Source: Pseudogracilibacillus sp037892545
Lineage (GTDB): Bacteria > Bacillota > Bacilli > Bacillales > Amphibacillaceae
Assembly (NCBI RefSeq): GCF_037892545.1
Contig: NZ_JBBKBG010000020.1
Location: 1 to 46,701 of the forward strand
Direction of reading: 5' to 3'
DNA length: 46,701 nucleotides
The notes under the pieces were generated by a model. That model had not been told where the DNA came from. It saw only the letters and a list, made by a program, of their open reading frames with translations, and searched no databases. The position numbers were made by a program, and so were the translations under genes. Shown one piece after another: positions 24,361 through 32,959 of the stretch. Numbering within the stretch: the first letter of the stretch is position 1; every line of letters begins with the position of its first letter.

Positions 24361-24750
24361 TTAAGTTAAAAAACGTTTTTTAATTTCTGGAGTGACAACT
24401 AAACATGTATGATTCGTTCGAATGATTTTATGGCGATGATTCGCAAAGAAACGGTAGGCAATATTTCGGATAAACGGTGGAATGATCACAAATGTATACA
24501 AAACTTTCCAAGGAGCCGGTAAATATTTGCAAATGTGTAACACGGCAGAAGAGGCAGTATATGCTCTGTTTTCATCGATGAAAACAAGATTATCGATGTC
24601 GTGTTGTAAATGATTTAACGCAAGTAATTCTTGACCGATATCACTTTGAAGGGGCGCGAAATGAAATAAAGCATCTCGGTCTCTTTGAATGATAAATTGT
24701 ACACTTTTATTGCAAACATTACATTCTCCATCAAATAAAATAATTTTCAT
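24361..24750 (-). CDS. DCC-family (DUF393) thiol-disulfide oxidoreductase-like protein
   Basis: A 129-residue YuxK-like protein. The N-terminal motif LFDGECNVCNKSVQF carries the family C-x-x-C (NVC after DGEC), and RDRDALFHFAPLQS follows; these define the DCC family. Its biological role is not established; a redox function is inferred from a thioredoxin-like fold. The frame opens at 24807 inside the trhO terminator, but AAGGAG is 9 bp before the ATG at 24750. Downstream of trhO on the same strand, beyond a strong terminator. Confidence 0.85.
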   Translation of the reverse strand: MKIILFDGECNVCNKSVQFIIQRDRDALFHFAPLQSDIGQELLALNHLQHDIDNLVFIDENRAYTASSAVLHICKYLPAPWKVLYTFVIIPPFIRNIAYRFFANHRHKIIRTNHTCLVVTPEIKKRFLT

Positions 24751-24771
24751 TTTGCTACACTCCTTATGTGT

Positions 24772-24813
24772 AAAAAAACGGTTTGGATTCTTGTCATTGC
24801 AATCCAAACCGTT
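24772..24813 (-). terminator. Terminator of trhO
   Basis: AACGGTTTGGATT (24777-24789) and AATCCAAACCGTT (24801-24813) form a perfect 13-bp stem. On the minus strand it is followed by an uninterrupted T-run. Confidence 0.9.
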
Positions 24814-24818
24814 TTGTA

Positions 24819-25781
24819 TTATACGAGTTCTTTTTCTAATGCAGCTAAACGCTCAGCCACTTCTTCTTTAGTTAAACCATGTTCTTTCACATATAAATTT
24901 CTTTCGCTACGACGGCATGCATCTGTACATCCACGTAAATATTTATGTTCATTTTCCTCCGAACATAAAATTTGTTTGTTACAGACTGGGTCTGCACAGT
25001 TTACATATCGCTCACATGGTGTCCCATCAAAATGGTCACGTCCAACGACAACATGTTCTTTATGATTTACCGGTACGGTTAATCTATTATCAAAAACATA
25101 GCACATGCCATCCCATAGTTCTCCTTGAACTTTTGGATCTTTTCCGTATGTGACAATACCACCTTCTAATTGAGCAACATTGTCAAAACCTTCACGTTTC
25201 ATCCAACCAGTGAAAATTTCACAACGAATGCCACCCGTACAATATGTTAAGATCTTTTTCTTCCCTTCAAAAAGGTCCTTATTTTCTTGGACCCATTCAG
25301 GCAATTCACGGAAGCTATCGATGTTAGGGCGAATTGCTCCTCGGAAATGTCCTACATCATATTCATATTCATTTCTTGTATCTAAAATAATGGTATCTTC
25401 ATCTTGCATCGCTTCGAACCATTCTTCTGGAGATAAGTATTCTCCCGTAATTTCGTTCGGGTCTACTTCCTCATCTAAACGTAATGTGACAAGTTCCTTT
25501 CGTGGACGCACATGCATCTTTTTGAATGCATGGCCATCATGTTCATCGATTTTAAAGAAAGTGTCTTTAAAACGCTCATCAGCATGCATATGATTCATAT
25601 ATTTTTCTGTTTGTTCCACTGTTCCAGAGACAGTTCCATTAATTCCATTATGGTTTACTAAAATACGTCCCTTTAAACCCAATTCATTACAAAAATCTAA
25701 ATGATCTTTTGCAAATTGTTCATGATCCTCAATTGGCACGAACTTGTAATACAGTAATACTTGATACTTTTCCTTTTCCAT
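24819..25781 (-). CDS. trhO: tRNA uridine-34 hydroxylase TrhO (rhodanese-domain)
   Basis: A 320-residue YbfQ/YceA-family protein. An N-terminal acylphosphatase-like UPF0176 domain (about 1-100, GRILVNHNGINGTVSG) precedes a rhodanese domain (about 120-220) with active-site Cys in LTYCTGGIRCE. A Cys-rich C-terminal segment (CERYVNCADPVCNKQILCSEE...CTDACR) is typical. TrhO makes 5-hydroxyuridine at position 34 of tRNAs using O2. A GTG at 25793 is possible, but AGGTGG is 8 bp before the ATG at 25781. Confidence 0.92.
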   Translation of the reverse strand: MEKEKYQVLLYYKFVPIEDHEQFAKDHLDFCNELGLKGRILVNHNGINGTVSGTVEQTEKYMNHMHADERFKDTFFKIDEHDGHAFKKMHVRPRKELVTLRLDEEVDPNEITGEYLSPEEWFEAMQDEDTIILDTRNEYEYDVGHFRGAIRPNIDSFRELPEWVQENKDLFEGKKKILTYCTGGIRCEIFTGWMKREGFDNVAQLEGGIVTYGKDPKVQGELWDGMCYVFDNRLTVPVNHKEHVVVGRDHFDGTPCERYVNCADPVCNKQILCSEENEHKYLRGCTDACRRSERNLYVKEHGLTKEEVAERLAALEKELV

Positions 25782-25923
25782 TTTACCTACCACCTATAAT
25801 AATATTTACAAGATATTTTATCGGTAGCATAACGATTTTTATTACCTTGCAATTTATTATTATAACATTTTTCATGATATTATGTAATAAATGAAAACAT
25901 TTATACGAAGTTTATTTACTCTT

Positions 25924-25951
25924 TTGTCATAATTTTGTATAGTGATATAAA
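25924..25951 (+). promoter_or_regulatory. Extended -10 promoter of the NSS transporter gene
   Basis: TTGTCA (25924-25929), 16 bp, TATAAA (25946-25951) preceded by TG one base upstream (TGATATAAA), an extended -10. Confidence 0.65.
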
Positions 25952-25995
25952 TAGACTAAAAATTGCATAAATTCATCTTGTAAGGGGGAATGAAA

Positions 25996-27351
25996 GTGGA
26001 AGAAGAACGTGATCAATGGACATCCAAAATTGGATTCATATTATCGTCTGCTGGTGCAGCGATTGGTCTTGGTGCAATCTGGAAATTACCATATGTGACA
26101 GGAATGAGCGGTGGAGGAGCATTTTTTCTTATTTTCGTTATCTTTACATTGTTAATCGGATTACCGATGCTTATTTCTGAATACATTATCGGTCGTGGTG
26201 CAGGAAAAGAGGCGATAAGCGCTTATAAAAAACTTGCCCCCGATAGTTTTTGGGTATGGATTGGCCGTATCGGTGTACTTGGTTGTTTTTTATTATTAAC
26301 ATTTTATAGTGTGGTTGGTGGCTGGGTATTAATTTATACGTTCAAAAGTATAATCGGGCAAGTGATACAAACTGGGGCAGATTATGAAGCGTTATTCGGC
26401 TCTGTTGTTACGAGCCCAACCGTGACATTAGGTGGACTTTTATTATTTACTTTATGTAATGTAGTCGTTATTTCCTTTGGGATAAAAAATGGAATCGAAC
26501 GTGCGAACAAATATATGATGCCACTGCTATTCATTTTTTTCTTAATTATTGTCGTACGCGCGTTAACATTAGAAGGGGCAATGGAAGGAGTAAAATTCTT
26601 TTTAGCACCTGATTTTTCTAGTATTACAGGAGAAGCTGTTTTATATGCACTAGGGCAGTCCTTTTTCTCTTTAGCAGTCGGATTTTCTTGTATGGTGACG
26701 TATAGTTCCTATTTGAAAAAGGATGTAAACTTAACAAGTTCAGCAGCATCTGTCGTTGGGATGAACATTTTCGTTTCACTATTAGCAGGGCTTGCAGTGT
26801 TCCCAGTCGTTTTCGCTTTAGGAATGGAACCAGCGGAAGGGCCAGGATTACTGTTTATGGTTTTACCTGCGGCTTTTGGGGAAATTCCATTCGGTGCATT
26901 TTTCCTAAGTTTATTTTTAATTTTATTTTTATTTGCGACATTAACGTCTTCCTTCAGTTTATACGAAATTATTGTGTCCGCATTTACAGCAGATGGAAAA
27001 CATTCGCGCACATCTGTTACGATGATTTTAGGAGCAGTATTGTTTATCGTTGCAATTCCGGCAGCATTATCAGATAGTTTACTGTCCGATGTGACGATAG
27101 CAGGAAAGAGCATTTTTGATGCAACAGATTATTTAGTAAGTAATATTATGTTGCCCCTCGGTAGTTTATTAATTGCATTATTTGTTGCATACAAAATGGA
27201 TAAAACATTGGTAAAAGAACAATATCATATCGGTTCAACGAGCAATTTGAGCCTTTATGGGCTGTGGAGAGTACTAATGTCTATTGTTGTTCCATTGACT
27301 ATTATCATCGTTTATTTAAATATGTTAGGAATTGTTGGAGGAACAATGTAA
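25996..27351 (+). CDS. Sodium-dependent transporter, NSS family (YocR/YhdH-like)
   Basis: A polytopic protein of about 451 residues with 11-12 helices. The first helix shows the neurotransmitter:sodium symporter signature SSAGAAIGLGAIWKLPYVTGMSGGGAF, which holds the Na+ sites. Bacterial members import amino acids with Na+; substrate is not predictable here. ATG 25990 is only 1-2 bp from AGGGGG, while GTG 25996 is 7 bp away and preferred; the change is two codons. Confidence 0.88.
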   Translation: MEEERDQWTSKIGFILSSAGAAIGLGAIWKLPYVTGMSGGGAFFLIFVIFTLLIGLPMLISEYIIGRGAGKEAISAYKKLAPDSFWVWIGRIGVLGCFLLLTFYSVVGGWVLIYTFKSIIGQVIQTGADYEALFGSVVTSPTVTLGGLLLFTLCNVVVISFGIKNGIERANKYMMPLLFIFFLIIVVRALTLEGAMEGVKFFLAPDFSSITGEAVLYALGQSFFSLAVGFSCMVTYSSYLKKDVNLTSSAASVVGMNIFVSLLAGLAVFPVVFALGMEPAEGPGLLFMVLPAAFGEIPFGAFFLSLFLILFLFATLTSSFSLYEIIVSAFTADGKHSRTSVTMILGAVLFIVAIPAALSDSLLSDVTIAGKSIFDATDYLVSNIMLPLGSLLIALFVAYKMDKTLVKEQYHIGSTSNLSLYGLWRVLMSIVVPLTIIIVYLNMLGIVGGTM

Positions 27352-27533
27352 GTAAGTTGGAAATTTTTAAATAATTTAGCAATTTGCTTGCAATTTTGTT
27401 CCATAAGGAGTAAAGTAGTAAGTAGCAAAAGGCAATTGAGTAATAAAATACTTTACGATCTCTTTTATCAAGTAGGTGTAAAGGTATTGATTCAATTACT
27501 TTGCACGATATTTGTATAAGGAGGTCATTCATA
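27352..27533 (+). promoter_or_regulatory. Long 5' leader of the cold shock gene
   Basis: About 180 bp without a gene. It contains a possible helix GTAAAGTA (27410-27417) with TACTTTAC (27449-27456) and ends with a strong AAGGAGG (27518-27524). Long structured leaders are common for csp genes and control translation by temperature, but I see no specific conserved box. No confident promoter. Confidence 0.4.
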
Positions 27534-27734
27534 ATGATGACTGGTAAAGTTAAATGGTTTAACGCTGAAAAAGGATTCGGATTCATCGAACGTGAAGACG
27601 GAGATGACGTATTCGTACACTTCTCAGCTATCCAATCTGAAGGATTCAAAACTTTAGAAGAAGGTCAAGACGTTGAATTCGAAATCGTCGAAGGAGAACG
27701 TGGACCACAAGCAGCTAACGTTTCTGCACTATAA
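27534..27734 (+). CDS. Cold shock protein, CspA family
   Basis: A 66-residue single cold-shock domain. RNP1 KGFGFI and RNP2 VFVHF are intact, as are KWFNAEKG at the N-terminus and the acidic patch. It binds single-stranded RNA/DNA and acts as an RNA chaperone. AAGGAGG is 9 bp before the first of two adjacent ATGs. A strong terminator follows, so it is monocistronic. Which of the csp paralogues (B, C, D) it equals cannot be told. Confidence 0.97.
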   Translation: MMTGKVKWFNAEKGFGFIEREDGDDVFVHFSAIQSEGFKTLEEGQDVEFEIVEGERGPQAANVSAL

Positions 27735-27745
27735 TTGATAAACGT

Positions 27746-27778
27746 AAAAGGACTTTTCAAACTGAAAAGTCCTTTTTT
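27746..27778 (+). terminator. Terminator of the csp gene
   Basis: AAAAGGACTTTTC (27746-27758) and GAAAAGTCCTTTT (27764-27776) form a 13-bp stem ending in a six-T run. Confidence 0.92.
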
Positions 27779-27826
27779 GATTGGATAGATATTACATACA
27801 TTAAAACGTCATGTGAGAGGTGCAAG

Positions 27827-29236
27827 ATGAATACTTTGAAACAAGAATGGTTCGGGAATATTCGAGCAGATATTTTAGCGGGTATGGTTGTTGGGTTAGC
27901 TTTAATTCCTGAAGCATTGGCATTTGCGTTTATTGTCGGTGTAGATCCACGAGTAGCGTTGTATGCCTCATTTACAATAGCTGTTATTATTTCATTCGTC
28001 GGTGGACGGCCAGGATTAATATCTGCTGCAACAGGTGCGATGGCTTTAGTCCTTGTTAATTTAATGGCAAATCATGGTTTAGAATATGTACTGGCAGCTA
28101 CTATTTTAACGGGCATTATTCAATTTTTTCTCGGTATATTTGGTGTAGCAAAGTTGATGCGATTTATTCCTAACTCCGTAATGTTAGGGTTTGTGAATGC
28201 GCTAGGTATTATGATCTTTATGACACAGATGCCTTATTTAATTGGGTTTAATATGATGACATATGTGTTTGCAATCATTACACTAATTTTAGTATATGTA
28301 ATTCCCCGTTTTTTGAAGGTTATTCCAGCCCCGTTAGTTGCTATCGTCGTGATGACAACTATTGCTTTGTTAGCGGATGTTAAGCTCCAAACAATTGGAG
28401 ACCTCGGAACGATGCCAAATACGTTGCCGACATTTTTTATACCGAATATTCCAATTACATTTGAAACATTGAAAATAATTTTTCCTTATGCTTTGGCATT
28501 ATCGATTGTCGGTTTACTTGAATCGTTATTAACGTCACAAGTGTTAGATGATATGACAGATACCGAAAGTGATAAAAATAAAGAGGCTCGCGGGCAAGGG
28601 ATTGCTAATTTTGTGAATGGATTTTTTGGAGGAATGGCTGGGTGTGCGTTGATTGGGCAATCGGTTATTAATATAAAGTCAGGTGGTCGTGGGAGATTAT
28701 CTACATTTACGGCTGGAATCTTTTTAATGTTTTTAATTATTGTGTTAGGGGATACCGTTCAAAAAATACCTATGCCAGTGCTTGTTGGGGTTATGATTAT
28801 GGTAAGTATGACGACATTTAATTGGGGGTCATTTAAGTTTATAAAACAAGCTCCAAAATCAGAGTCAATCGTGATGATTACAACCGTTATCATTATTTTA
28901 TATACACAAAACTTAGCGATTGGGGTTGTTATTGGTGTCATTTTAAGTGCCCTTATGTTTGTCGGAAAAATTTCTCAAGTAAAAGTAATAAAGGAAAAAT
29001 CGGAATATAAAGTGCAAGGTCCCTTGTTCTTTGCTTCGACAACGAAATTCATTCAATATTTTCGTCATATAGAAGAAGATCGTATCGTGATTAATTTTAT
29101 CGATAGTCACATATGGGATGAATCAGCTGTAGGAGCAATTATAAAGGTAAAACAAAAGCTAGAAGAAAAAGGGGTACAAGTTCGCATCGTTGGCTTAAAT
29201 TCCATGAGTAAACAATTATATGAACAATTAAGGTGA
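27827..29236 (+). CDS. SulP family anion transporter with STAS domain
   Basis: A 469-residue SLC26/SulP permease. About 10-12 membrane segments (residues 15-370) contain AGMVVGLALIPEALAFAF and GLLESLLTSQVLDDMT, typical of the SulP core. A C-terminal STAS domain (about 385-469) includes INFIDSHIWDESAVGAI. Substrate may be sulfate, bicarbonate or another anion. The next gene, a universal stress protein, starts 11 bp after its stop, a common SulP-Usp pairing. Confidence 0.88.
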   Translation: MNTLKQEWFGNIRADILAGMVVGLALIPEALAFAFIVGVDPRVALYASFTIAVIISFVGGRPGLISAATGAMALVLVNLMANHGLEYVLAATILTGIIQFFLGIFGVAKLMRFIPNSVMLGFVNALGIMIFMTQMPYLIGFNMMTYVFAIITLILVYVIPRFLKVIPAPLVAIVVMTTIALLADVKLQTIGDLGTMPNTLPTFFIPNIPITFETLKIIFPYALALSIVGLLESLLTSQVLDDMTDTESDKNKEARGQGIANFVNGFFGGMAGCALIGQSVINIKSGGRGRLSTFTAGIFLMFLIIVLGDTVQKIPMPVLVGVMIMVSMTTFNWGSFKFIKQAPKSESIVMITTVIIILYTQNLAIGVVIGVILSALMFVGKISQVKVIKEKSEYKVQGPLFFASTTKFIQYFRHIEEDRIVINFIDSHIWDESAVGAIIKVKQKLEEKGVQVRIVGLNSMSKQLYEQLR

Positions 29237-29247
29237 GGAGTGGTTTC

Positions 29248-29661
29248 ATGAGGATTGCAGTAGCGATCGACGGTTCTGAAAATGCATTACGTGCTGCTAA
29301 ACATAGTATTTACTTGGTAAAGCATTTACCAGAAGCGGTGCTAGAACTTATTTTTGTCGTCGACTTTGATAAAGTGAAAGATGATTATTTATTGACACAA
29401 AACAAGGATAGTTTAGTGTTAGAACGTGAGAAAAAAATAAAACCGGTCTTACAAGAAGCTGAAAAAGATCATATACCGACAACTGTCACCATTTTAAAAG
29501 GTAATCCAAGTCAAGAAATTATTCGGTATGTAAACAATGAATCGATTGATCAACTCATTCTCGGAAGCCGTGGTCTAAATTTATTCCAAGAAATGATGCT
29601 TGGAAGTGTTAGCCATAAAGTAATGAAACATGTGCAATGTCCTGTGACGATTGTAAAGTAG
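29248..29661 (+). CDS. Universal stress protein, UspA family
   Basis: A 137-residue single Usp domain. AVAIDGSEN at the N-terminus and LGSRGLNLFQEMMLGSVSHKVMKHVQCPVTIVK at the C-terminus are standard; the latter includes the G-x2-G-x9-G(S/T) ATP-binding motif, here GSRG...GSVS. GGTGAGGAG is 7 bp before the ATG at 29248; the frame extends back to 29233 into sulP without support. It probably modulates or is co-induced with the SulP transporter. Confidence 0.9.
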   Translation: MRIAVAIDGSENALRAAKHSIYLVKHLPEAVLELIFVVDFDKVKDDYLLTQNKDSLVLEREKKIKPVLQEAEKDHIPTTVTILKGNPSQEIIRYVNNESIDQLILGSRGLNLFQEMMLGSVSHKVMKHVQCPVTIVK

Positions 29662-29711
29662 CCTACATATATTATTTGTTTGGTTGAAGGCCGTACGAAA
29701 AAGAAAGTTGA

Positions 29712-29749
29712 ATGGGCAGCTAGTGTCATTATTTTCACTAGCTGCCCAT
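29712..29749. terminator. Perfect 14-bp hairpin between convergent genes
   Basis: ATGGGCAGCTAGTG (29712-29725) and CACTAGCTGCCCAT (29736-29749) are exact complements with a 10-base loop. Neither side has an immediate U-run (a T-rich stretch starts about five bases beyond it on the minus strand). It is likely a shared, suboptimal terminator. Confidence 0.5.
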
Positions 29750-29811
29750 AAACATGATAAAGGAAAAACTATTTATGAATGGTGGATTGTTTTCATATAC
29801 CAACCACTATA

Positions 29812-30735
29812 TTACATCTCTATTTCTTCTGCGTTTTCAATAACGTCATCTGGTACGACGATTTCATCCACCCCGTTGTAATTTGAATATGTCATTTTCA
29901 TATCTTGGTTTAAGTTTATATCTTGTTCTTCCATTTTCATATCCATATCCATCGTCATATTTAATGCTTGTACATAATAATTATCTTTATCAATCTTCAT
30001 TTCATAATTCAGAGAATTAAATGTCGCATTCTCAAAAATATCTCCCATCATTTGCATTTCATCTGGAAGAGATGCTTGAATCACTTCCATGAGTGAATCA
30101 TCTAATGTTTCATCATCCGATTTAAAAATTAATAAATAATGATCATCTTTTTCTTCCGCTGTAAAATCCTTCATAAGTGGTTTCATTTGTACTAATTGTT
30201 GCTCAACATTTGCTTGTGCTTCGACTTGAGCTAGTAGCTGGCCTGTTATTTCATCAGGTAATTTCATCCAAGTATCAGATTCAGGATCTAACATAAAATA
30301 GCCGTCTTTTGTAAAATATGACTCTGTTTCTTGCTTTCCAGCATCAGGAATATCTGTAACAATCGTCTGTTTCATCGTCATAGGGTTCATGATGATGTCC
30401 ATGGATGTGGTGGAATTAATATCCATCTCTTCTCCGTCCATCACCATTAATTGTTTCATATCTGCTTCTACTGAAAAACTTTCTAGATTATTATTCGCTT
30501 CCGTCGCTTTTTGGAGAAGTTCTTCCGCATCGCTATTTCCCTCGGCATTGTCAGTTTCTTCTTCCGCCTCTTCTCCGTTATTGTTTGCTTCATTGTTCTC
30601 GACGTTTTCTGTCTCTGTCTCAGTCTCATTGTTTGTATTATTATTGGTGGCATTTACATCGTTTGAATTATTGCCACATGCACTTAATACAATGAGTAAC
30701 ATTGCTGAAAAAATAGTTAGTAAAACTTTCTTCAT
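29812..30735 (-). CDS. Lipoprotein of DUF6612 type
   Basis: A 307-residue lipoprotein. The signal peptide ends in the lipobox LSAC (Cys20), followed by a low-complexity Asn/Glu/Thr linker (about 21-70). A beta-rich domain with a LolA-like pattern follows (SFSVEADMKQLM, YFTKDGYFMLDPESDTWMKLP, then a Met-rich MTMDMDMKMEEQ strand), typical of DUF6612 proteins common in Bacilli. It would sit on the outer face of the membrane. Function unknown; a lipid- or envelope-sensing role is only an inference from the fold. Unusually rich in Met, Asp, Glu and Asn. Confidence 0.75.
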   Translation of the reverse strand: MKKVLLTIFSAMLLIVLSACGNNSNDVNATNNNTNNETETETENVENNEANNNGEEAEEETDNAEGNSDAEELLQKATEANNNLESFSVEADMKQLMVMDGEEMDINSTTSMDIIMNPMTMKQTIVTDIPDAGKQETESYFTKDGYFMLDPESDTWMKLPDEITGQLLAQVEAQANVEQQLVQMKPLMKDFTAEEKDDHYLLIFKSDDETLDDSLMEVIQASLPDEMQMMGDIFENATFNSLNYEMKIDKDNYYVQALNMTMDMDMKMEEQDINLNQDMKMTYSNYNGVDEIVVPDDVIENAEEIEM

Positions 30736-31015
30736 TTGTATTCCTCCTCATACTTATTCATAATTATGTACCACATTTTATATAAGCTAAAACATCCTTT
30801 TGCAAAGACCATCCTTTTCACTCATATTAACATGTGCATCATGAGAAAAAGGTCATATGATTGGGGATAGAAAAGTATTGTAACCTCTTTTATTTTGTTT
30901 TATTTGGCATTTTTTTATCTATTGTATATTCTAGAGAATGAAGTGGAAAAAGAAGTATGAAATATCTTTTTATACAGGAAGAAAAATGAAATGTAATGTA
31001 AAAAGGGTGATGAGG
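30736..31015. other. Intergenic region with divergent promoters
   Basis: No gene seen. On the plus strand TTGGCA (30904-30909) with TATATT (15 bp away) or TATTCT (17 bp away) may start the following small gene. The minus-strand promoter of the lipoprotein is not obvious. Confidence 0.35.
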
Positions 31016-31315
31016 ATGAAACGTAGTGAACGTGATCAATTTATTATTGACCAATATACAAACGATGAAAAAATGATGGTATTAATTTTTACGCAGTGGT
31101 GTGTGAATCATGATCTTGACCCTTATGTTGTATATGAAGAAGCATACCCGCATGAACGCAAAAATAATGCAATTACAGAAGCATTAGAACAGACGGTGTC
31201 AAAAAAAGAGTCGGAAGAAATTAGTGTGGAAATTGTGCAACACGTATTACAGTTGTTTGGAAATGATGATTTAGCATTTGTCGTACAACAATATGCAGAT
31301 GCAAAAAGTAAATAA
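31016..31315 (+). CDS. Small conserved-type protein of unknown function
   Basis: A 99-residue soluble acidic protein that I do not recognise with certainty. It starts KRSERDQFIIDQYTNDEKMM, has a single CxxxHDLD stretch (WCVNHDLDPY), and ends LFGNDDLAFVVQQYADA. It looks all-helical, with no signal peptide or membrane segment. The frame reaches back to 30938, but AGGG (31004-31007) is spaced for the ATG at 31016. Flanked by its own terminator, so it is a single-gene unit. Confidence 0.75.
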   Translation: MKRSERDQFIIDQYTNDEKMMVLIFTQWCVNHDLDPYVVYEEAYPHERKNNAITEALEQTVSKKESEEISVEIVQHVLQLFGNDDLAFVVQQYADAKSK

Positions 31316-31322
31316 TCCAATG

Positions 31323-31376
31323 AAAAAGTGGAACAGATACGAAGACGAACGCCGTCTTTCACTGTTCCACTTTTTT
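31323..31376. terminator. Bidirectional terminator
   Basis: AAAAAGTGGAACAG (31323-31336) pairs with CTGTTCCACTTTTT (31362-31375), with an inner GAAGACG/CGTCTTT helix. T-runs occur on both strands, serving both convergent genes. Confidence 0.9.
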
Positions 31377-31378
31377 AA

Positions 31379-32251
31379 TTATTCCTCATAATATTTTAAT
31401 AATGCATGAATACCGTTTTCACTTTCCCCGATTTCCGCTAGCTTTTCATACATCGTTAAAGCAAGCTCTAAGCCAGGTGTTTGCATGTTCATTTCTTTTG
31501 CAGATTCGAGTGCAATTTTCATATCTTTAATATAATGTTTGATCGCAAATCCAGGGTCAAAATTGCCGTCGATCATTCTCGGTGCATAATTGTCCATGGA
31601 CCAACTTCCGGCAGCGCCTGTAGAAATGGAGGCAAGTACTTCTTTCGGATCAAGCCCAGCGTTTTTGGCATACATTAATGCTTCACAAAGTCCAACCATT
31701 GCTGGTGCAATCGAGATTTGATTTACTGCTTTCGTATGTTGTCCACTTCCAGCAGGACCTTGTAAGCGAATATTTTCTCCCATTATTTGAAATATTGGTA
31801 ACATCTCACGGAAAACATTTTCTTCGCCACCGACCATAATAGCTAATTTAGCATTTTTGGCACCGACATCCCCACCAGAAACAGGTGCATCAAGCGCGTG
31901 TAAATCTTTTTCTTTTGCTTTTTCATAAATTTCTTTTGCTAAGGAAGGTTTGGAAGTCGTCATATCGATTAAATATGTACCTGGTTTTGCATGGGCAATA
32001 AGACCGTTACGGTTAAAATATACATCTTCCACATCTTTTGGTGTACCGATTATCGTAATAATAATGTCAGATTTTTTGGCGATGTTTGTAACAGAGTCTT
32101 CCCAAATCGCGCCTTCTTCCATTAATGTATGTGCCTTTTTTTTCGTACGAGTAAAAATATGTAATGGATAGCCGGCATTCATTAAATGACGTGCCATGCT
32201 TTCGCCCATCACTCCAATTCCGATAAAACCAATCGTCGCTTTTTCGGTCAT
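31379..32251 (-). CDS. Beta-hydroxyacid dehydrogenase (YkwC-like)
   Basis: A 290-residue NAD(P)-dependent enzyme of the 3-hydroxyisobutyrate dehydrogenase family, very like B. subtilis YkwC. Rossmann motif GFIGIGVMGESMARHL (8-23), the substrate motif DAPVSGGDVGAKN, GSGQHTKAVNQ with the catalytic Lys, and FAIKHYIKDM are all present. The physiological substrate of YkwC-type enzymes is not settled. GGGAGG is 9 bp before the ATG. Confidence 0.9.
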   Translation of the reverse strand: MTEKATIGFIGIGVMGESMARHLMNAGYPLHIFTRTKKKAHTLMEEGAIWEDSVTNIAKKSDIIITIIGTPKDVEDVYFNRNGLIAHAKPGTYLIDMTTSKPSLAKEIYEKAKEKDLHALDAPVSGGDVGAKNAKLAIMVGGEENVFREMLPIFQIMGENIRLQGPAGSGQHTKAVNQISIAPAMVGLCEALMYAKNAGLDPKEVLASISTGAAGSWSMDNYAPRMIDGNFDPGFAIKHYIKDMKIALESAKEMNMQTPGLELALTMYEKLAEIGESENGIHALLKYYEE

Positions 32252-32396
32252 ATACTATTTCCTCCCTATAAATTTTTAGAGAATTAAGAAAATGATGCAT
32301 ATGCATATTTTAACATAAAATTGTTAGGAAATTAAAGAATCAAAAATGTGTGTTGATGCATAGTATACAAAGGACGTTTTATTTAGGAGGGATTCG

Positions 32397-32849
32397 ATGT
32401 TAACGAATAGAAGGAAGGAAAAATTAAAGGAGATGTTGCTTGAGCGGCAAACAGAAATGATTGAAAAAGTCGGATCAGAGGAGATTAGTGAAGAAATGAC
32501 AGGAGAGTTATCGAATTATGATAACCATCCGGGTGATCAGGCAACGGAGTTATATGATAAAGAAAGGTCTGCAACCTTTCAACGACATGCAGAGGAGGAA
32601 TTGGAAAATATTAACGAAGCATTACATGCAATGGAAGATGGAACATATGGGATTTGTCGCGTTTGTAGTGAACCGATTTCTTATGAAAGATTGCTTGCGA
32701 TACCTTCAGCAGATACATGTGTTGCACATAGTGAAAATAAAATAGATGTACCAATACAGGAGGAACGGGAACCTTTTGGGGAGATGGATATTTTCACTTT
32801 TGTCGAACGATATGGTACATCGAGCAGTTCACCAATAGATCGAAATTAA
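32397..32849 (+). CDS. TraR/DksA-type zinc-finger protein (YocK/YteA-like)
   Basis: A 150-residue protein. The N-terminal half is a charged coiled coil with the motif YDNHPGDQATELYDKERS seen in Bacillus YteA/YocK proteins. The C-terminal zinc finger reads CRVCSEPI...LLAIPSADTCVAH, with three Cys and a His in place of the fourth Cys. The tail EREPFGEMDIFTFVERYGTSSSSP is typical of this subgroup. DksA relatives bind RNA polymerase; the role of the Bacillus forms (stress, sporulation) is not settled. AGGAGGG precedes the ATG. Confidence 0.85.
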   Translation: MLTNRRKEKLKEMLLERQTEMIEKVGSEEISEEMTGELSNYDNHPGDQATELYDKERSATFQRHAEEELENINEALHAMEDGTYGICRVCSEPISYERLLAIPSADTCVAHSENKIDVPIQEEREPFGEMDIFTFVERYGTSSSSPIDRN

Positions 32850-32890
32850 GCGGAAATTATATTTTTATCCTATTTTTTAGTTAAAAATAC

Positions 32891-32919
32891 ATGACAAGAC
32901 GCATAGCATCATGTATACT
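32891..32919 (+). promoter_or_regulatory. Sigma-A-type promoter of typA
   Basis: ATGACA (32891-32896), 17 bp, TATACT (32914-32919). Confidence 0.65.
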
Positions 32920-32959
32920 AAGTACGCTTTAAGATACTTAATATAGGGAGCGTACATGA

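Noticed and set aside
30389..30763. Ser-rich 124-codon frame opposite the DUF6612 lipoprotein
   Set aside because: It is the complement of the lipoprotein's low-complexity linker.
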